Positions 18,485 to 28,119 are shown, counted from the first letter of the stretch. The stretch: DNA of 51,826 bases from an uncultured Methylococcaceae bacterium (GCA_913056195.1 CAJXMF010000013.1:1-51826); one strand, 5' to 3'. The notes: a model not told the origin generated them from the letters alone. Program-made: numbers and translations.

Positions 18485-18616
18485 AACTTAAGCCGCCCTG
18501 TATCGTTCTATTCAATCCGAAAAATGCATATATGGGCGTATAAAATCCATTTTGGATGTTAGAATAAAAAATATTTGACCCCATTTTCGGTAACCCCATT
18601 AAATTCAGAGGACATT

Positions 18617-21244
18617 ATGCGTAACTGGAAACTGTTACCTGTTTTGGCGCTTGCAACGATCATTGTTGCCGTTGTTTTATACGTTGCATTCTATTTCTTT
18701 TTCCTCGATCTGTTTGTCGACTTGTGGTGGTTTCGCTCACTGGATTTTGAGGGCTATTTCTGGCTTCGATTGCTGTACCGTTTTATTCTATCCGGCGGCG
18801 TCACCCTGGTTTTTTTCAGCATATTCTTTTTCCATTTCTGGATCGCCTCACGCTATTTAGGTTTGAATCCACCTGATGACGTTTTGCTTGATGCCGATAA
18901 ACGCCGGCGTTTTCAACGCTTTGCCGACGTCTTCATGAATGGTTCAATCAAAATCTATACGCCTCTTTCTTTGTTGCTGGCTATCGTTGTCGCGATCCCG
19001 TTTTATGAACAATGGGAACAGGCGTTATTGTTTTTCTTTGGTGAAAGTTCAGGACTTGTCGATCCGGTTTATGGTCAGAATGCCAGCTTTTACATGCTGT
19101 CCTATCCTATTTACATGCTGATTCAGCAGGAACTGCTTTATACGGCGGCTATTCTTTTTTTATTGGTCGGTATTCTTTACTGGCTGGAGCATGTTTTTGT
19201 CCCGAATCAAAATCAGGAATATCCTTTAGGTGCAAAAATCCACCTCACCATCTTAATGGGATTTGTGGTGATGTTCGTCATTTGGGGATTTATACTGGAT
19301 CGCTATTCCCTGCTTTACGTGAGCAACCATGAGCCGGTCTTCTTTGGCCCCGGCTTTGTTGACATGCGCTTTTATCTGCCGTTAATCTGGCTGTCTATCG
19401 TGACCTTTCTGGCCGTTGCCATTACAGCCGGCCTGTTCATTTTCTCCAAAAAACACCGAATTAAATGGCCTTTTCTGGTCTCGCTTGCCTTGTTTGGATC
19501 AGTACTTGGCCTGGAGAAAGTCAAGATTATTCCCGATTTGATGAACCAACTCATCGTACAACCGAATCCGGTAGAGGCTGAGGGCAGTTTCATGAAATAC
19601 AATATTGATGCCACCCTGGATGCCTATGATTTAAATAAAATAAAAATTATCGATTATCAAGTATCACTAGATGCCAGTCAGGATATTAAAGACTGGTCGA
19701 CCAAGAAGCATTTTGAAAATATTCCTGTGTGGGATCGTGAATTCCTCCAGGATGTTTATCAACAACTTCAGAGTATCCGTCCTTATTATCGTTTTCCGCT
19801 GGTCAATGAAGACCGCTATTTTCTAAACGGACATCATCAGCAGGTCAATTTGTCGGCGCGAGAATTAAATATTAATAAACTTCCGTTAGAAGCCCAAAGC
19901 TGGGAAAACGCACACTTACGTTATACCCATGGCTACGGTGCCGTTATTACCCCCGCGGCACAGGATGCTGATAAACCTATCGTTTGGTATCTCAGAGATT
20001 TAAACTTGTATTCTCCGGTAGGCTTTAAAATCAAGACGCCGGATATTTATTATGGGCTTGAAAAATACACCTATGCCGTTGTTCCAAATAAATTACATGT
20101 TGCCGGATTATCCGCATCCAGAAGTGAGGGTCCTTATGATGGTGCCGGCGGAATTCCTATCTCATCCTATTTTAGAAAATTACTGTTCGCCTTTTATTTC
20201 AAGGATGAAAAAATATTCTTTTCGACCCATATTTCATCGAAAAGCAAGATGCTGATGCGTCGCAATATCATCGAGAGAATTAATACCCTGGCGCCTTTTC
20301 TGCATCTGGACAGTGAACCCTACCTGGTATTGACAAAAGATCGTTTCTACTGGATTCAAGATGCTTACATCTTGTCAAAATATTACCCCGCCTCCAAGCC
20401 AGCCGAAAATGATTTTTTTGAAGGCTTGCATGAATTTAACTATGTGCGTAACTCGGTTAAGGTCGTGGTTGATGCCTATGATGGCCATGTGAACTTTTAT
20501 ATTTCTGCACCCAATGACCCGATTATTAGAGCCTATGACCGGGCTTATCCCGGAGTCTTTAAATCATTGGATAAAATGCCGGCCGAACTACGCAAGCATT
20601 TGCGTTATCCACGTGATTTGTTCTACATGCAGATGAAAGTGTATGCACGATATCATCAGACCCTACCTGCGCTATTCTACGAACAGGCTGAAACCTGGCA
20701 ATTCGCGCGCACCCGAAAACACATCATCCGTCCTTATTTTCTCACCATGGATTTCGGACACTGCCATGACCGGGAAGAGTTCGTCATGATCGACCCAATG
20801 ACGCCGATCCACCAGGATAACCTCAGCATGGTGGGTATGGCCAGCATGCTGAATCATGAAAAATGTGACGACTCGTATGATCCTAATATTGTTATTTACA
20901 AATTTAAAAAGGATGTGCAAGTCAATGGCCCTGCACAGGTTGAAGCATTAATCGACCAGGATCCAATTATTTCCAAGCAATTCACACTATGGGATCAACA
21001 TGGCTCGACCGTAGAACGCGGGCGAATGATTGTGTTGCCGATGAAAAACTCGATTTTGTATGTGCAACCCATCTATCTGATTTCAACCAAGACCAAAATC
21101 CCGGAACTGACGCGCGTCATCATCTCCATAGGCAACGAGGTTGTGATGGACAAGACGCTCTGGTCTGCATTTCAGCGTTTACATGACTTGTTTGTTAAAA
21201 AAAGGGAGACTGCTCACAGCTCGGGAACAACAATAGGTGAGTAA
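18617..21244 (+). CDS. UPF0182 family membrane protein
   Basis: An 875-residue protein of the UPF0182 (COG1615) family. About seven hydrophobic helices fill residues 1-320, including the first near 8-33 and the DLWWFRSLDFEGYFWLRLLY block typical of the family. The C-terminal 550 residues look extracytoplasmic and carry the conserved MKYNIDATLDAYDL motif near 335 and RNSVKVVVDAYDG near 620. Function is unknown in all members. The start at 18617 is preferred over an upstream in-frame start because CAGAGGAC precedes it. It is a single gene between rsmD and the oppositely oriented rsd. Confidence 0.9.
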   Translation: MRNWKLLPVLALATIIVAVVLYVAFYFFFLDLFVDLWWFRSLDFEGYFWLRLLYRFILSGGVTLVFFSIFFFHFWIASRYLGLNPPDDVLLDADKRRRFQRFADVFMNGSIKIYTPLSLLLAIVVAIPFYEQWEQALLFFFGESSGLVDPVYGQNASFYMLSYPIYMLIQQELLYTAAILFLLVGILYWLEHVFVPNQNQEYPLGAKIHLTILMGFVVMFVIWGFILDRYSLLYVSNHEPVFFGPGFVDMRFYLPLIWLSIVTFLAVAITAGLFIFSKKHRIKWPFLVSLALFGSVLGLEKVKIIPDLMNQLIVQPNPVEAEGSFMKYNIDATLDAYDLNKIKIIDYQVSLDASQDIKDWSTKKHFENIPVWDREFLQDVYQQLQSIRPYYRFPLVNEDRYFLNGHHQQVNLSARELNINKLPLEAQSWENAHLRYTHGYGAVITPAAQDADKPIVWYLRDLNLYSPVGFKIKTPDIYYGLEKYTYAVVPNKLHVAGLSASRSEGPYDGAGGIPISSYFRKLLFAFYFKDEKIFFSTHISSKSKMLMRRNIIERINTLAPFLHLDSEPYLVLTKDRFYWIQDAYILSKYYPASKPAENDFFEGLHEFNYVRNSVKVVVDAYDGHVNFYISAPNDPIIRAYDRAYPGVFKSLDKMPAELRKHLRYPRDLFYMQMKVYARYHQTLPALFYEQAETWQFARTRKHIIRPYFLTMDFGHCHDREEFVMIDPMTPIHQDNLSMVGMASMLNHEKCDDSYDPNIVIYKFKKDVQVNGPAQVEALIDQDPIISKQFTLWDQHGSTVERGRMIVLPMKNSILYVQPIYLISTKTKIPELTRVIISIGNEVVMDKTLWSAFQRLHDLFVKKRETAHSSGTTIGE

Positions 21245-21252
21245 TGGCGCAT

Positions 21253-21281
21253 AAAAAAAGCACCCTGACAATCAGGGTGCT
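21253..21281 (-). terminator. Rho-independent terminator of rsd/algQ
   Basis: A perfect ten-pair stem (21259-21268 with 21272-21281) with a three-base loop. On the minus strand it is followed by a run of seven T (complement of 21253-21259), the classical intrinsic terminator layout. It ends the rsd-like transcript and, being symmetrical, may also slow transcription from the UPF0182 gene. Confidence 0.85.
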
Positions 21282-21313
21282 TCAGCGGCAAGCGTATGCA
21301 AGAGAAGATTAAC

Positions 21314-21775
21314 TCAGTGTGAGGTTTCTTGTCTTTTGAGCAAAGCCGCGCAAACCTGATCTTCCAAATCCATCCGTTTGGCCAAATCTTCACCTAAGTG
21401 CGATAAATTTTGTTCCAGAGCATTGAAATCAATGTCTTTAACCGAATCGAAGTTGTCATTGAAAGCCAGCACCGCATCGGTCGTTTGAACATATGATGAA
21501 TAAACCTGTTTGACCACTTCAAGAATATATGCACGCCGTTCATTCCCGGATAATGCACGTTCAAACAGACAAAAATGACCAAATGACACATAATCCACCA
21601 GAATTTCAGCAAATTGACCAAGAACCGGCGCAAGCTTATCCCCGTGTTCAAATGGTTTTTGTTCTGCAATTTGACAAAATAAAGCCCAGACTTCTTTTCT
21701 TTCCTGCTGTAGATCATCGACCATTTTCTGGCTTTGGCCACGCCGCTCCTCATTTTCTGAAACAATTGCCGACAT
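21314..21775 (-). CDS. Rsd/AlgQ family anti-sigma70 regulator
   Basis: A 153-residue helical protein of the Rsd/AlgQ family, which binds the housekeeping sigma factor and shifts RNA polymerase toward alternative sigma factors. The conserved core is LFCQIAEQKPF (about 32-42) and ILVDYVSFGHFCLFERAL (about 57-74). The start at 21775 is chosen because GGAG lies seven bases before it. A GTG 19 codons upstream is in frame but adds a segment with no family similarity. It ends in a strong intrinsic terminator and is transcribed alone. Confidence 0.85.
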   Translation of the reverse strand: MSAIVSENEERRGQSQKMVDDLQQERKEVWALFCQIAEQKPFEHGDKLAPVLGQFAEILVDYVSFGHFCLFERALSGNERRAYILEVVKQVYSSYVQTTDAVLAFNDNFDSVKDIDFNALEQNLSHLGEDLAKRMDLEDQVCAALLKRQETSH

Positions 21776-21900
21776 ATTTAATCTCCACCCAGACTGATGG
21801 GACTCTTCATAAATCATCCCATCCTTTTTCACGTTAGTAGGGTCGCAATTTAAGTGAACTCTTATAAAATTGCAACAATTAATTAAATTTTAAGGCAAAC

Positions 21901-22722
21901 ATGCTAAAGATTTCAGTCATTATTCCAACCTACAATCGCCGTGATACACTGGTAACCGCACTTAAGTCTGTCGCGCAACAAAGCTACCCCGCGCATGAAA
22001 TCATCGTCATTGATGATGGATCAACGGATAACACCTGCAACCTGCTTAAACATCAATTTCCGACTATCCATGTGATATGCCAATCCAATCAAGGGGTCAG
22101 TCATGCCCGTAACCGCGGTATCGAGCATGCAACAGGTGATTGGCTGGCATTTCTGGATTCGGATGATGAATGGCTACCGCACAAACTTGAAACCCAGGTG
22201 CAACACTTAGTCGACAGCCCCGAATATAAGGTTTGCCATACAGAAGAAATCTGGATACGTCACGGCAAACGTGTCAACCCGATGAAAAAGCATCAAAAAA
22301 GCGGTGGTTGGATTTTTCGGCGCTGCCTGCCATTATGCGCCATGTCGCCCTCTTCCATTCTGATTCATCGTGAGGTATTCGAATCGGTCGGAGGGTTTGA
22401 TGAGTGGCTACCGGCTTGCGAAGATTACGACTTATGGCTAAAAATCACAGCCCGCTATCCCGTGTTATTTATTCAACAACCCTTGATTATCAAATATGGC
22501 GGTCATGCCGACCAATTGTCTGCCCGCTACTGGGGTATGGACCGGTTCAGAATTAAAGCACTGCAAAATATTATCGACAGCGGTATCCTAAAACCTGATG
22601 ACCGGGCTGCGGCCATCGCCATGCTGATCAAAAAATGCCGCATTTACAGCCAGGGTGCCCTGAAACGCGACAAGACTGAAGAGGTCGAAAAATACCGGCA
22701 TATTATGGAACGCTATCAATGA
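21901..22722 (+). CDS. Glycosyltransferase family 2
   Basis: A 273-residue GT-A fold glycosyltransferase. The N-terminus VIIPTYNRRDTL (about 6-17), the nucleotide-binding VIDDGSTDNT near 36-45, the DxD-like LDSDDEW near 80-86 and the ACEDYDLWLK acceptor-side motif near 177-186 are all present. It should move a sugar from a nucleotide-sugar to a polysaccharide or lipid, but the donor is not predictable. There is no membrane segment. The stop overlaps the start of the nucleosidase-like gene by four bases, and no other glycan genes are nearby. Confidence 0.9.
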   Translation: MLKISVIIPTYNRRDTLVTALKSVAQQSYPAHEIIVIDDGSTDNTCNLLKHQFPTIHVICQSNQGVSHARNRGIEHATGDWLAFLDSDDEWLPHKLETQVQHLVDSPEYKVCHTEEIWIRHGKRVNPMKKHQKSGGWIFRRCLPLCAMSPSSILIHREVFESVGGFDEWLPACEDYDLWLKITARYPVLFIQQPLIIKYGGHADQLSARYWGMDRFRIKALQNIIDSGILKPDDRAAAIAMLIKKCRIYSQGALKRDKTEEVEKYRHIMERYQ

Positions 22723-23534
22723 ACACATCGCCCCAATTATTCTTTTTTTGCGCCTTACACTGTGAGGCAAAACCTGTCATTGCCTATTATCGGCTGAAAA
22801 AATCCAACGACAACCACCCTTTCGCCATTTATCGTCATGACGAGGTCATCTTGACCATTACCGGTGTCAACAAAAACAATATGGCCGCCGCCGTGGCATA
22901 CACACTGGCGCTGTTCCCGGCATCGAACCCGATGTTGCTCAACCTGGGTATTGCCGGTCATAAGACAAAAGCGCTGGGCAGGCTGTTTTTAGCCGATAAA
23001 ATCACCGATTCCACGCAGCCGGACAGCGTTTTTTATCCGCAATGGGTGGGCGGACTGCCAATAGCGGACTTTCTGCCCTTACACACCCTTGCACAACCTT
23101 CATCGCAATACCCGGACACCGCATTATGCGATATGGAAGCCTCGGCGTTCTATCAGATTGCGGTAAAGTTCAGCAGCGTTGAATTGATCCATTGCATCAA
23201 AGTTGTTTCCGATAATGCCGAGCATTCCAGCTTCGAAATCAATGCGCAAAACGTCACTGGCTGGGTTGCAGACGCTATCGAATATATTAGCGCTATTGCA
23301 GACCATCTCTGCGCGCTGCGGCAACACGCCTTATCACCTAGCCATCCACAACGCGCCGAAATCCTTGCGCGCTATCACTTTTCTGTCACGTCTAAAGCAC
23401 GCCTGGATCAGCTATTACAACGCTGGCAACACTTAAATAAGCATCAATCCATTCCTCTTGAACAAATCCCGGCTAAAAATGGCAAGCAATTTTTGCATTG
23501 GCTGGCGCAACAATCCCAGCCATTCAGGCTATGA
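22719..23534 (+). CDS. MTA/SAH nucleosidase-like (nucleoside phosphorylase superfamily)
   Basis: This 271-residue protein belongs to the PNP/UDP phosphorylase superfamily. The three acidic residues of MTA/SAH-type nucleosidases appear retained: E16 in HCEAKP, E140 in CDMEASA and D165 in KVVSD. A glycine block, LNLGIAGH, lies near 74-81. The C-terminal 70 residues (about 200-271) extend past the usual catalytic domain. It could hydrolyse methylthioadenosine, S-adenosylhomocysteine or a related nucleoside; the exact substrate is unclear. It is translationally coupled to the glycosyltransferase and overlaps the converging SirB-like gene by six bases. Confidence 0.8.
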   Translation: MNTSPQLFFFCALHCEAKPVIAYYRLKKSNDNHPFAIYRHDEVILTITGVNKNNMAAAVAYTLALFPASNPMLLNLGIAGHKTKALGRLFLADKITDSTQPDSVFYPQWVGGLPIADFLPLHTLAQPSSQYPDTALCDMEASAFYQIAVKFSSVELIHCIKVVSDNAEHSSFEINAQNVTGWVADAIEYISAIADHLCALRQHALSPSHPQRAEILARYHFSVTSKARLDQLLQRWQHLNKHQSIPLEQIPAKNGKQFLHWLAQQSQPFRL

Positions 23535-23894
23535 AAAATCGATAAAACCGTGTTTGGTAATCGCGATGACAAAAATCCCGATATAACAGGCGATGGCGCC
23601 CAAAAAAACCAGCCATCGTTTTGCGCCCTGACTGCGCATCGCGATAACGCCTAAGATGATATAAACTATCAAGAGAGTCAGCTTACTGATAATCCAGCCA
23701 TATTCCTTATCCAGCCATTGACCATAAAAAACCAGCGTCACACCGCTTAATAACAAACCGGTATCAATAATATGCGGCGCTATTTTCAACCATGTCTGTT
23801 GCAGCCATTCGGACTTGAATTGTGACAACCCCATCCGCCCACTAAAACTGACAAACGATAAAACAACAAAAAATAAATGAATCGATTTCAACAC
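23529..23894 (-). CDS. SirB2-type membrane protein
   Basis: A 121-residue inner-membrane protein with four predicted helices (about 1-20, 38-58, 66-84, 92-112). The IHLFFVVLSFVSFSGR start and the PHIIDTGLLLSGV block are typical of the SirB/SirB2 family, whose biochemical function is not known. A GTG start four bases after AGGAG is used. It lies 38 bases downstream of the pterin dehydratase gene and is probably cotranscribed with it. Confidence 0.83.
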   Translation of the reverse strand: MLKSIHLFFVVLSFVSFSGRMGLSQFKSEWLQQTWLKIAPHIIDTGLLLSGVTLVFYGQWLDKEYGWIISKLTLLIVYIILGVIAMRSQGAKRWLVFLGAIACYIGIFVIAITKHGFIDFS

Positions 23895-23932
23895 TGTACT
23901 CCTGAATAAATCGATGAGCCGGTCGATGCGAC

Positions 23933-24316
23933 TCAGTCGTATTTGATGTATTTAAAACGTGGATCATCTGGCGTGCCTTCCAACGCGCCACCTTCAAGGC
24001 CGGGTTGCCACATAACGACATCTTCAATCTTTTTCGCCAACTCGAAATCCTTATTGGTAATGCCTTTGGCCGCATGATTCATCAATTTCACAATCACAAA
24101 AGCATAAGACACAGTCAGATCAGGGTGATGAAATGCCGCTTCAGCCAAATGGCCCACCGTATTCACCACCATCAACGTCGATTTCCAGCCACTGGTTTTA
24201 TATTTACGCCGGATCCAGCCCTTTTCCAGGTACCAATGCGGTAATTCCTGCTTTAACCGTTCGATGACTTCTTCATCGTTATAGGTTTCTTCATGTTTTC
24301 GTTCACGCCAAGCCAT
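23933..24316 (-). CDS. 4a-hydroxytetrahydrobiopterin dehydratase-like protein
   Basis: A 127-residue pterin-4a-carbinolamine dehydratase. The active-site signature is present: HHPD near 73-76 and NHAAKGITNKD near 89-99, with WYLEKG and TSGWKSTLMVVN upstream. The C-terminal tail (about 105-127) is longer than in the minimal enzyme. Classical members regenerate pterin cofactor for aromatic amino-acid hydroxylases, but no hydroxylase gene is present. Some bacterial members serve other pterin-dependent processes. GGAG precedes the start. It lies 69 bases downstream of lptG. Confidence 0.88.
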   Translation of the reverse strand: MAWRERKHEETYNDEEVIERLKQELPHWYLEKGWIRRKYKTSGWKSTLMVVNTVGHLAEAAFHHPDLTVSYAFVIVKLMNHAAKGITNKDFELAKKIEDVVMWQPGLEGGALEGTPDDPRFKYIKYD

Positions 24317-24385
24317 TACGCTCTCCTGTCAAAGATTGTTTTAAAAAGACGGCAGTCCCCGGTGCACTCATCGCGGGGATGTTGC

Positions 24386-25450
24386 TTACTCGGCTCTTCT
24401 TATCGCATACACGGCTCCCAAAAAGACCAATGTACTCGGCAACAAGGCCATCAGCACCGGATTGAAGCCATAAACCAATCCTAAATGCCCGGAAATTCGG
24501 TCAACAATGTTGAACATCAAACCGATAATAACGCCCATCATAATCCGCGCGCCAGCACTAACGCCACGCCGGATACCAACGACAAAGGGGATAGAAACCA
24601 TCAGCATGGCAAATATCGCTAATGGATTAAACACCCGTGCCCAAAAAGCCTGCTCATAGGTCTTGACATTTTGATTGTTGTCACGCAAAAACTGAATATA
24701 TTTATATAACTCCACAATCGGCATTTCTTCTGCCGTGATCACAATTGAATCCATCAATCCCGGTTCAATCGCTGTTTGCCAGATTTCAGTCTCTTTTTGT
24801 TCGGCTAAAACAGTCTTATCTGTAATCTCAGACTGAACAACCTGCTGTAAACGCCATTGCCCTTCATTTAAAAAAACAGCTTTTTTGGCCTGTTTCCATA
24901 ATACTAAATGCTGATTGTTAAACCGATATATACTCACGCCCGCCAATATATGTTCTTCCGGAACCTGTGCGACATGAATAAAAAAATCGTCCTCTCTCAA
25001 CCACATACCATAAGGCGTACTCACAACGGGTTTCGTATTTTGTGCTTCAGCGCGAAATATTTGCGCTTTTTGCTCCGATTCAGGCGCAATCATTTCGCCA
25101 ACCAGCGAACCAATAATTACCAGAAATATACCCGCCAGCATAATGCTGCGTATAATCCAGAAGATCGAACATCCCGCTGCACGCATGGCAATAATTTCCC
25201 GGTTATTCGCCATGGCACCGACCACGAACAAACTACCCAATAACGCTGCAGAAGGCATCAATTCATAAAATGTACGCGGCGTAATCAATAACAAAAAAAG
25301 TCCAATTTCTTTTAAGTCATAATGCCCGACACCCAAATCTTTCAATTCATCACTGAAGGTTACCAGTGTAAACAACGTATTCAAGAGCAACTCGGCAAGC
25401 AATGCGCCTTTAATAATTTCCCAGACGATATAGCGTGTCAGTACCTTCAT
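24386..25450 (-). CDS. lptG: LPS export ABC transporter permease LptG
   Basis: A 354-residue YjgP/YjgQ-family permease with six membrane helices arranged three plus three around a large periplasmic beta-jellyroll (about 130-270). With LptF and the ATPase LptB it extracts lipopolysaccharide from the inner membrane and feeds the LptA bridge. MKVLTRYIVWEIIKG at the N-terminus and RIMMGVIIGLMFNIVDRISGHLG near 310 are typical for LptG. Its ATG overlaps the lptF stop (ATGA). The LptB and LptC genes are not in the window. Confidence 0.94.
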   Translation of the reverse strand: MKVLTRYIVWEIIKGALLAELLLNTLFTLVTFSDELKDLGVGHYDLKEIGLFLLLITPRTFYELMPSAALLGSLFVVGAMANNREIIAMRAAGCSIFWIIRSIMLAGIFLVIIGSLVGEMIAPESEQKAQIFRAEAQNTKPVVSTPYGMWLREDDFFIHVAQVPEEHILAGVSIYRFNNQHLVLWKQAKKAVFLNEGQWRLQQVVQSEITDKTVLAEQKETEIWQTAIEPGLMDSIVITAEEMPIVELYKYIQFLRDNNQNVKTYEQAFWARVFNPLAIFAMLMVSIPFVVGIRRGVSAGARIMMGVIIGLMFNIVDRISGHLGLVYGFNPVLMALLPSTLVFLGAVYAIRRAE

Positions 25451-26526
25451 TTAAAAACCTGCTGTTTTACCCATTTCCAGCCGTATAAGCGCACTAATAA
25501 CACCATCCCGGTCAGAAACATAAGCCCGTAAACCAAAATATAACCTTGCCAGGGTAACAGTGCACCCGACACGACCCAACTCTGCGTCACCCTTTTCAAA
25601 TTAGCGTAGATAAAATAAATTGCAAACGCGACCAACAAGCTGCCGTAAACACCGCCCCGCGGGCTCAATTTAGCCAGGGGCACAGCTAAAAAGGCCAGAA
25701 AAAATACGCCTAAAGGCACTGACAGACGGTTTTGCAATTCGACAATTATTTTTACATCATCTGTCGCCAGCAAAGCGTCAACAGGCAAAGCGTTTAAATG
25801 CAAGGAAACGGCGCGACAAGCCTGTTCAATCAGTACCCCATATTGTGCAAAAGATTCCAGTATAAAATTCCTATGCCCCGGCTTCCCCTGTACACGTTCA
25901 CCCTCGCCAAGAATCAAAAACAGGCCATCGGGGTGATATCGCAACATGCCTGTATCGGCGCTCACAATGGCCTTGTTGCCATTTTTCGCCTTGGTTTGCA
26001 TAAACACATGCTGCATTTGTTCGTCTTTATCCACCTCTTCAGCATAAAAAACAATGCGCCCTTGCCGATATTCGCTGAAACGCCCCGCTTCAATGCCCTT
26101 AACATTCAAAGTGCTTTGATCTTTTTCGGTCAAAATCTGCATTTGTGCTTCCGCCCAAGGCGCAACCGTTAACGATAACCCGCCAGCCACAATCATCAAT
26201 GGGATAACCAGCATAAATACCGACTTATAAATCAAACCGGTACCACCGCCCGCCGAAGCAATAGCCGCCATTTCCTGGTCACGATACATTCTGCCCAACA
26301 CCATTAAAACCGCCATAAATACAGCCGCCGGAAAAAATAAAGTCGATACCACAATGATCTTATACCCCAGCATACCCATTACTGCATCAACCGATAGCTG
26401 TCCATCAATCGCTTTGGCTAAAATCCGGATAAATTTACGACTGACAATAATCACCACAATAACCGATAAGATGGCCAGCATCGTTTTAAACAAATCCTTA
26501 ATGATCATTTTATCCAGAATGGTCAT
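25447..26526 (-). CDS. lptF: LPS export ABC transporter permease LptF
   Basis: A 359-residue permease paired with LptG. The N-terminal coupling helix and first membrane span (about 1-35) lead to three spans, a periplasmic domain (about 125-265) with PWAEAQ and GRIVFYAEEVD motifs, and three C-terminal spans with PLAKLSPRGGVYGSLL near 285-300. GGAG-like sequence supports the start. It is divergent from pepA across 105 bases, a common arrangement in gammaproteobacteria. Confidence 0.94.
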   Translation of the reverse strand: MTILDKMIIKDLFKTMLAILSVIVVIIVSRKFIRILAKAIDGQLSVDAVMGMLGYKIIVVSTLFFPAAVFMAVLMVLGRMYRDQEMAAIASAGGGTGLIYKSVFMLVIPLMIVAGGLSLTVAPWAEAQMQILTEKDQSTLNVKGIEAGRFSEYRQGRIVFYAEEVDKDEQMQHVFMQTKAKNGNKAIVSADTGMLRYHPDGLFLILGEGERVQGKPGHRNFILESFAQYGVLIEQACRAVSLHLNALPVDALLATDDVKIIVELQNRLSVPLGVFFLAFLAVPLAKLSPRGGVYGSLLVAFAIYFIYANLKRVTQSWVVSGALLPWQGYILVYGLMFLTGMVLLVRLYGWKWVKQQVFK

Positions 26527-26585
26527 TTTCTCATTTCTCCATGGCTCCCCACGTTGTGTTCAAACATATATTCGTTATTCTGTTG

Positions 26586-26591
26586 TATAAT
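26586..26591 (+). promoter_or_regulatory. Candidate -10 element for pepA
   Basis: A perfect TATAAT lies 40 bases before the pepA ATG in the lptF/pepA divergent gap. No good -35 hexamer is seen at 16-18 bases upstream, so the call rests on the -10 alone. Confidence 0.38.
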
Positions 26592-26631
26592 TTTGATGAA
26601 TATTTTTTAACCCACTTATCATACAGGCATT

Positions 26632-28119
26632 ATGGATTATTCTATAGAAAGCTCCACGACAGACAATCTCAAAACCGAATGCTTAATTGTTGGCGTTTTT
26701 GAGAATCGCCAACTGCCTAAAATAGCGACCACGCTGAATCAACAATATAACAATCTTATTGATACCGTCATCGAACAAGGTGATATTAGCGGGAAGAATG
26801 CCGAAACCTTATGGCTTAACTATCTTCCAGAGCACTCAATCAAGCGCATTTTACTGGTAGGCTTCGGCCAGTCCGACAAAATCGACCGCAAATCTTTCCG
26901 TAAAGCATTAGCCGCGGCCGCTAAAGCCTTAAAAAGCAGCAAATTAACGTCAGCGACAGCCGCATTAACAGACATTGATGTCCCACAATCCGATAATGCC
27001 TGGAAGGTCAGACAAATTATTGAGGTCTTCAACGATACCTTATATCAGTATGATGCCACTAAAAATATTGAAGACAATAAAATCACCCTGCAACAGATTA
27101 AAATTTTAGCCGATAACGACACATTAAGCTCGGCAGAAAAAGGCCTGCAACAGGGGCTGGCCATTGCGCACGGCATGGACTTGACCAAACAACTTGCCGA
27201 CCTTCCCGGCAATATCTGCACCCCTAGTTATCTGGCTCAACAAGCTGAATTATTAGCCGAACGGTTTGATAAGCTTGACGTGGAAATCCTGGAAGAAAGC
27301 CATATGGAAGCCTTGGGCATGGGGGCCCTGCTTTCGGTCACCCGAGGCAGCCGCCAACCGGCCAAACTGATTACGCTGAACTATCAAGGCACGGGCTCTG
27401 ACACCCGCCCTATCGTTCTGGTCGGCAAAGGGCTGACCTTTGATGCCGGCGGCATCAGCCTCAAGCCCGGCGCCGGCATGGATGAAATGAAATACGATAT
27501 GTGCGGCGGCGCGACGGTGCTCGGCACCTTACAAGCCGCCGTGGAACTGCAACTGCCGTTAAATATCATCGGCCTGATCCCGTCGTCCGAGAATCTGCCC
27601 GATGGTGATGCCAACAAGCCTGGCGATGTCTTGACCAGCATGTCAGGTAAAACCATTGAAGTCCTCAATACCGATGCCGAAGGCCGTTTGATACTGTGTG
27701 ATACACTGACCTACGCGGCCAAATTCAATCCGGAAGTCGTCATTGACCTGGCGACATTGACAGGTGCCTGTCTGGTCGCATTGGGTCGCGTACCCAGTGG
27801 TTTACTCGGTAATGATGATGCCTTGTGTGACGATTTGATTCAGGCCTCAGAAGTGGCCTGTGACAGTCTCTGGCGCTTGCCTTTATGGGAAGACTATCAG
27901 GAACAGTTAAATTCCAATTTTGCGGATATTGCCAATATCGGCGGCCGCGATGCCGGCACCATTACCGCCGCGTGTTTTTTATCGCGATTTACCGAAGACT
28001 ACCGCTGGGCGCATCTGGATATTGCAGGCACCGCATGGCGCACCGGTCATGAAAAAGGCGCAACCGGCAGGCCGCTGCCCTTGCTGACCCAATATCTGCT
28101 CAACAGGGCCGATGCCTGA
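26632..28119 (+). CDS. pepA: Leucyl aminopeptidase PepA
   Basis: A 495-residue M17 cytosol aminopeptidase. The metal site is complete: VGKGLTFDAGGISLKPG near 261-277, the MKYDMCGGA block near 284-292 and the signature NTDAEGRL near 344-351. It releases N-terminal residues from peptides using two metal ions. In E. coli, PepA also binds DNA in Xer recombination and carAB control, which would fit the pyrimidine genes here, but that extra role is not visible from sequence. Its stop overlaps the holC start by eight bases. Confidence 0.96.
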   Translation: MDYSIESSTTDNLKTECLIVGVFENRQLPKIATTLNQQYNNLIDTVIEQGDISGKNAETLWLNYLPEHSIKRILLVGFGQSDKIDRKSFRKALAAAAKALKSSKLTSATAALTDIDVPQSDNAWKVRQIIEVFNDTLYQYDATKNIEDNKITLQQIKILADNDTLSSAEKGLQQGLAIAHGMDLTKQLADLPGNICTPSYLAQQAELLAERFDKLDVEILEESHMEALGMGALLSVTRGSRQPAKLITLNYQGTGSDTRPIVLVGKGLTFDAGGISLKPGAGMDEMKYDMCGGATVLGTLQAAVELQLPLNIIGLIPSSENLPDGDANKPGDVLTSMSGKTIEVLNTDAEGRLILCDTLTYAAKFNPEVVIDLATLTGACLVALGRVPSGLLGNDDALCDDLIQASEVACDSLWRLPLWEDYQEQLNSNFADIANIGGRDAGTITAACFLSRFTEDYRWAHLDIAGTAWRTGHEKGATGRPLPLLTQYLLNRADA

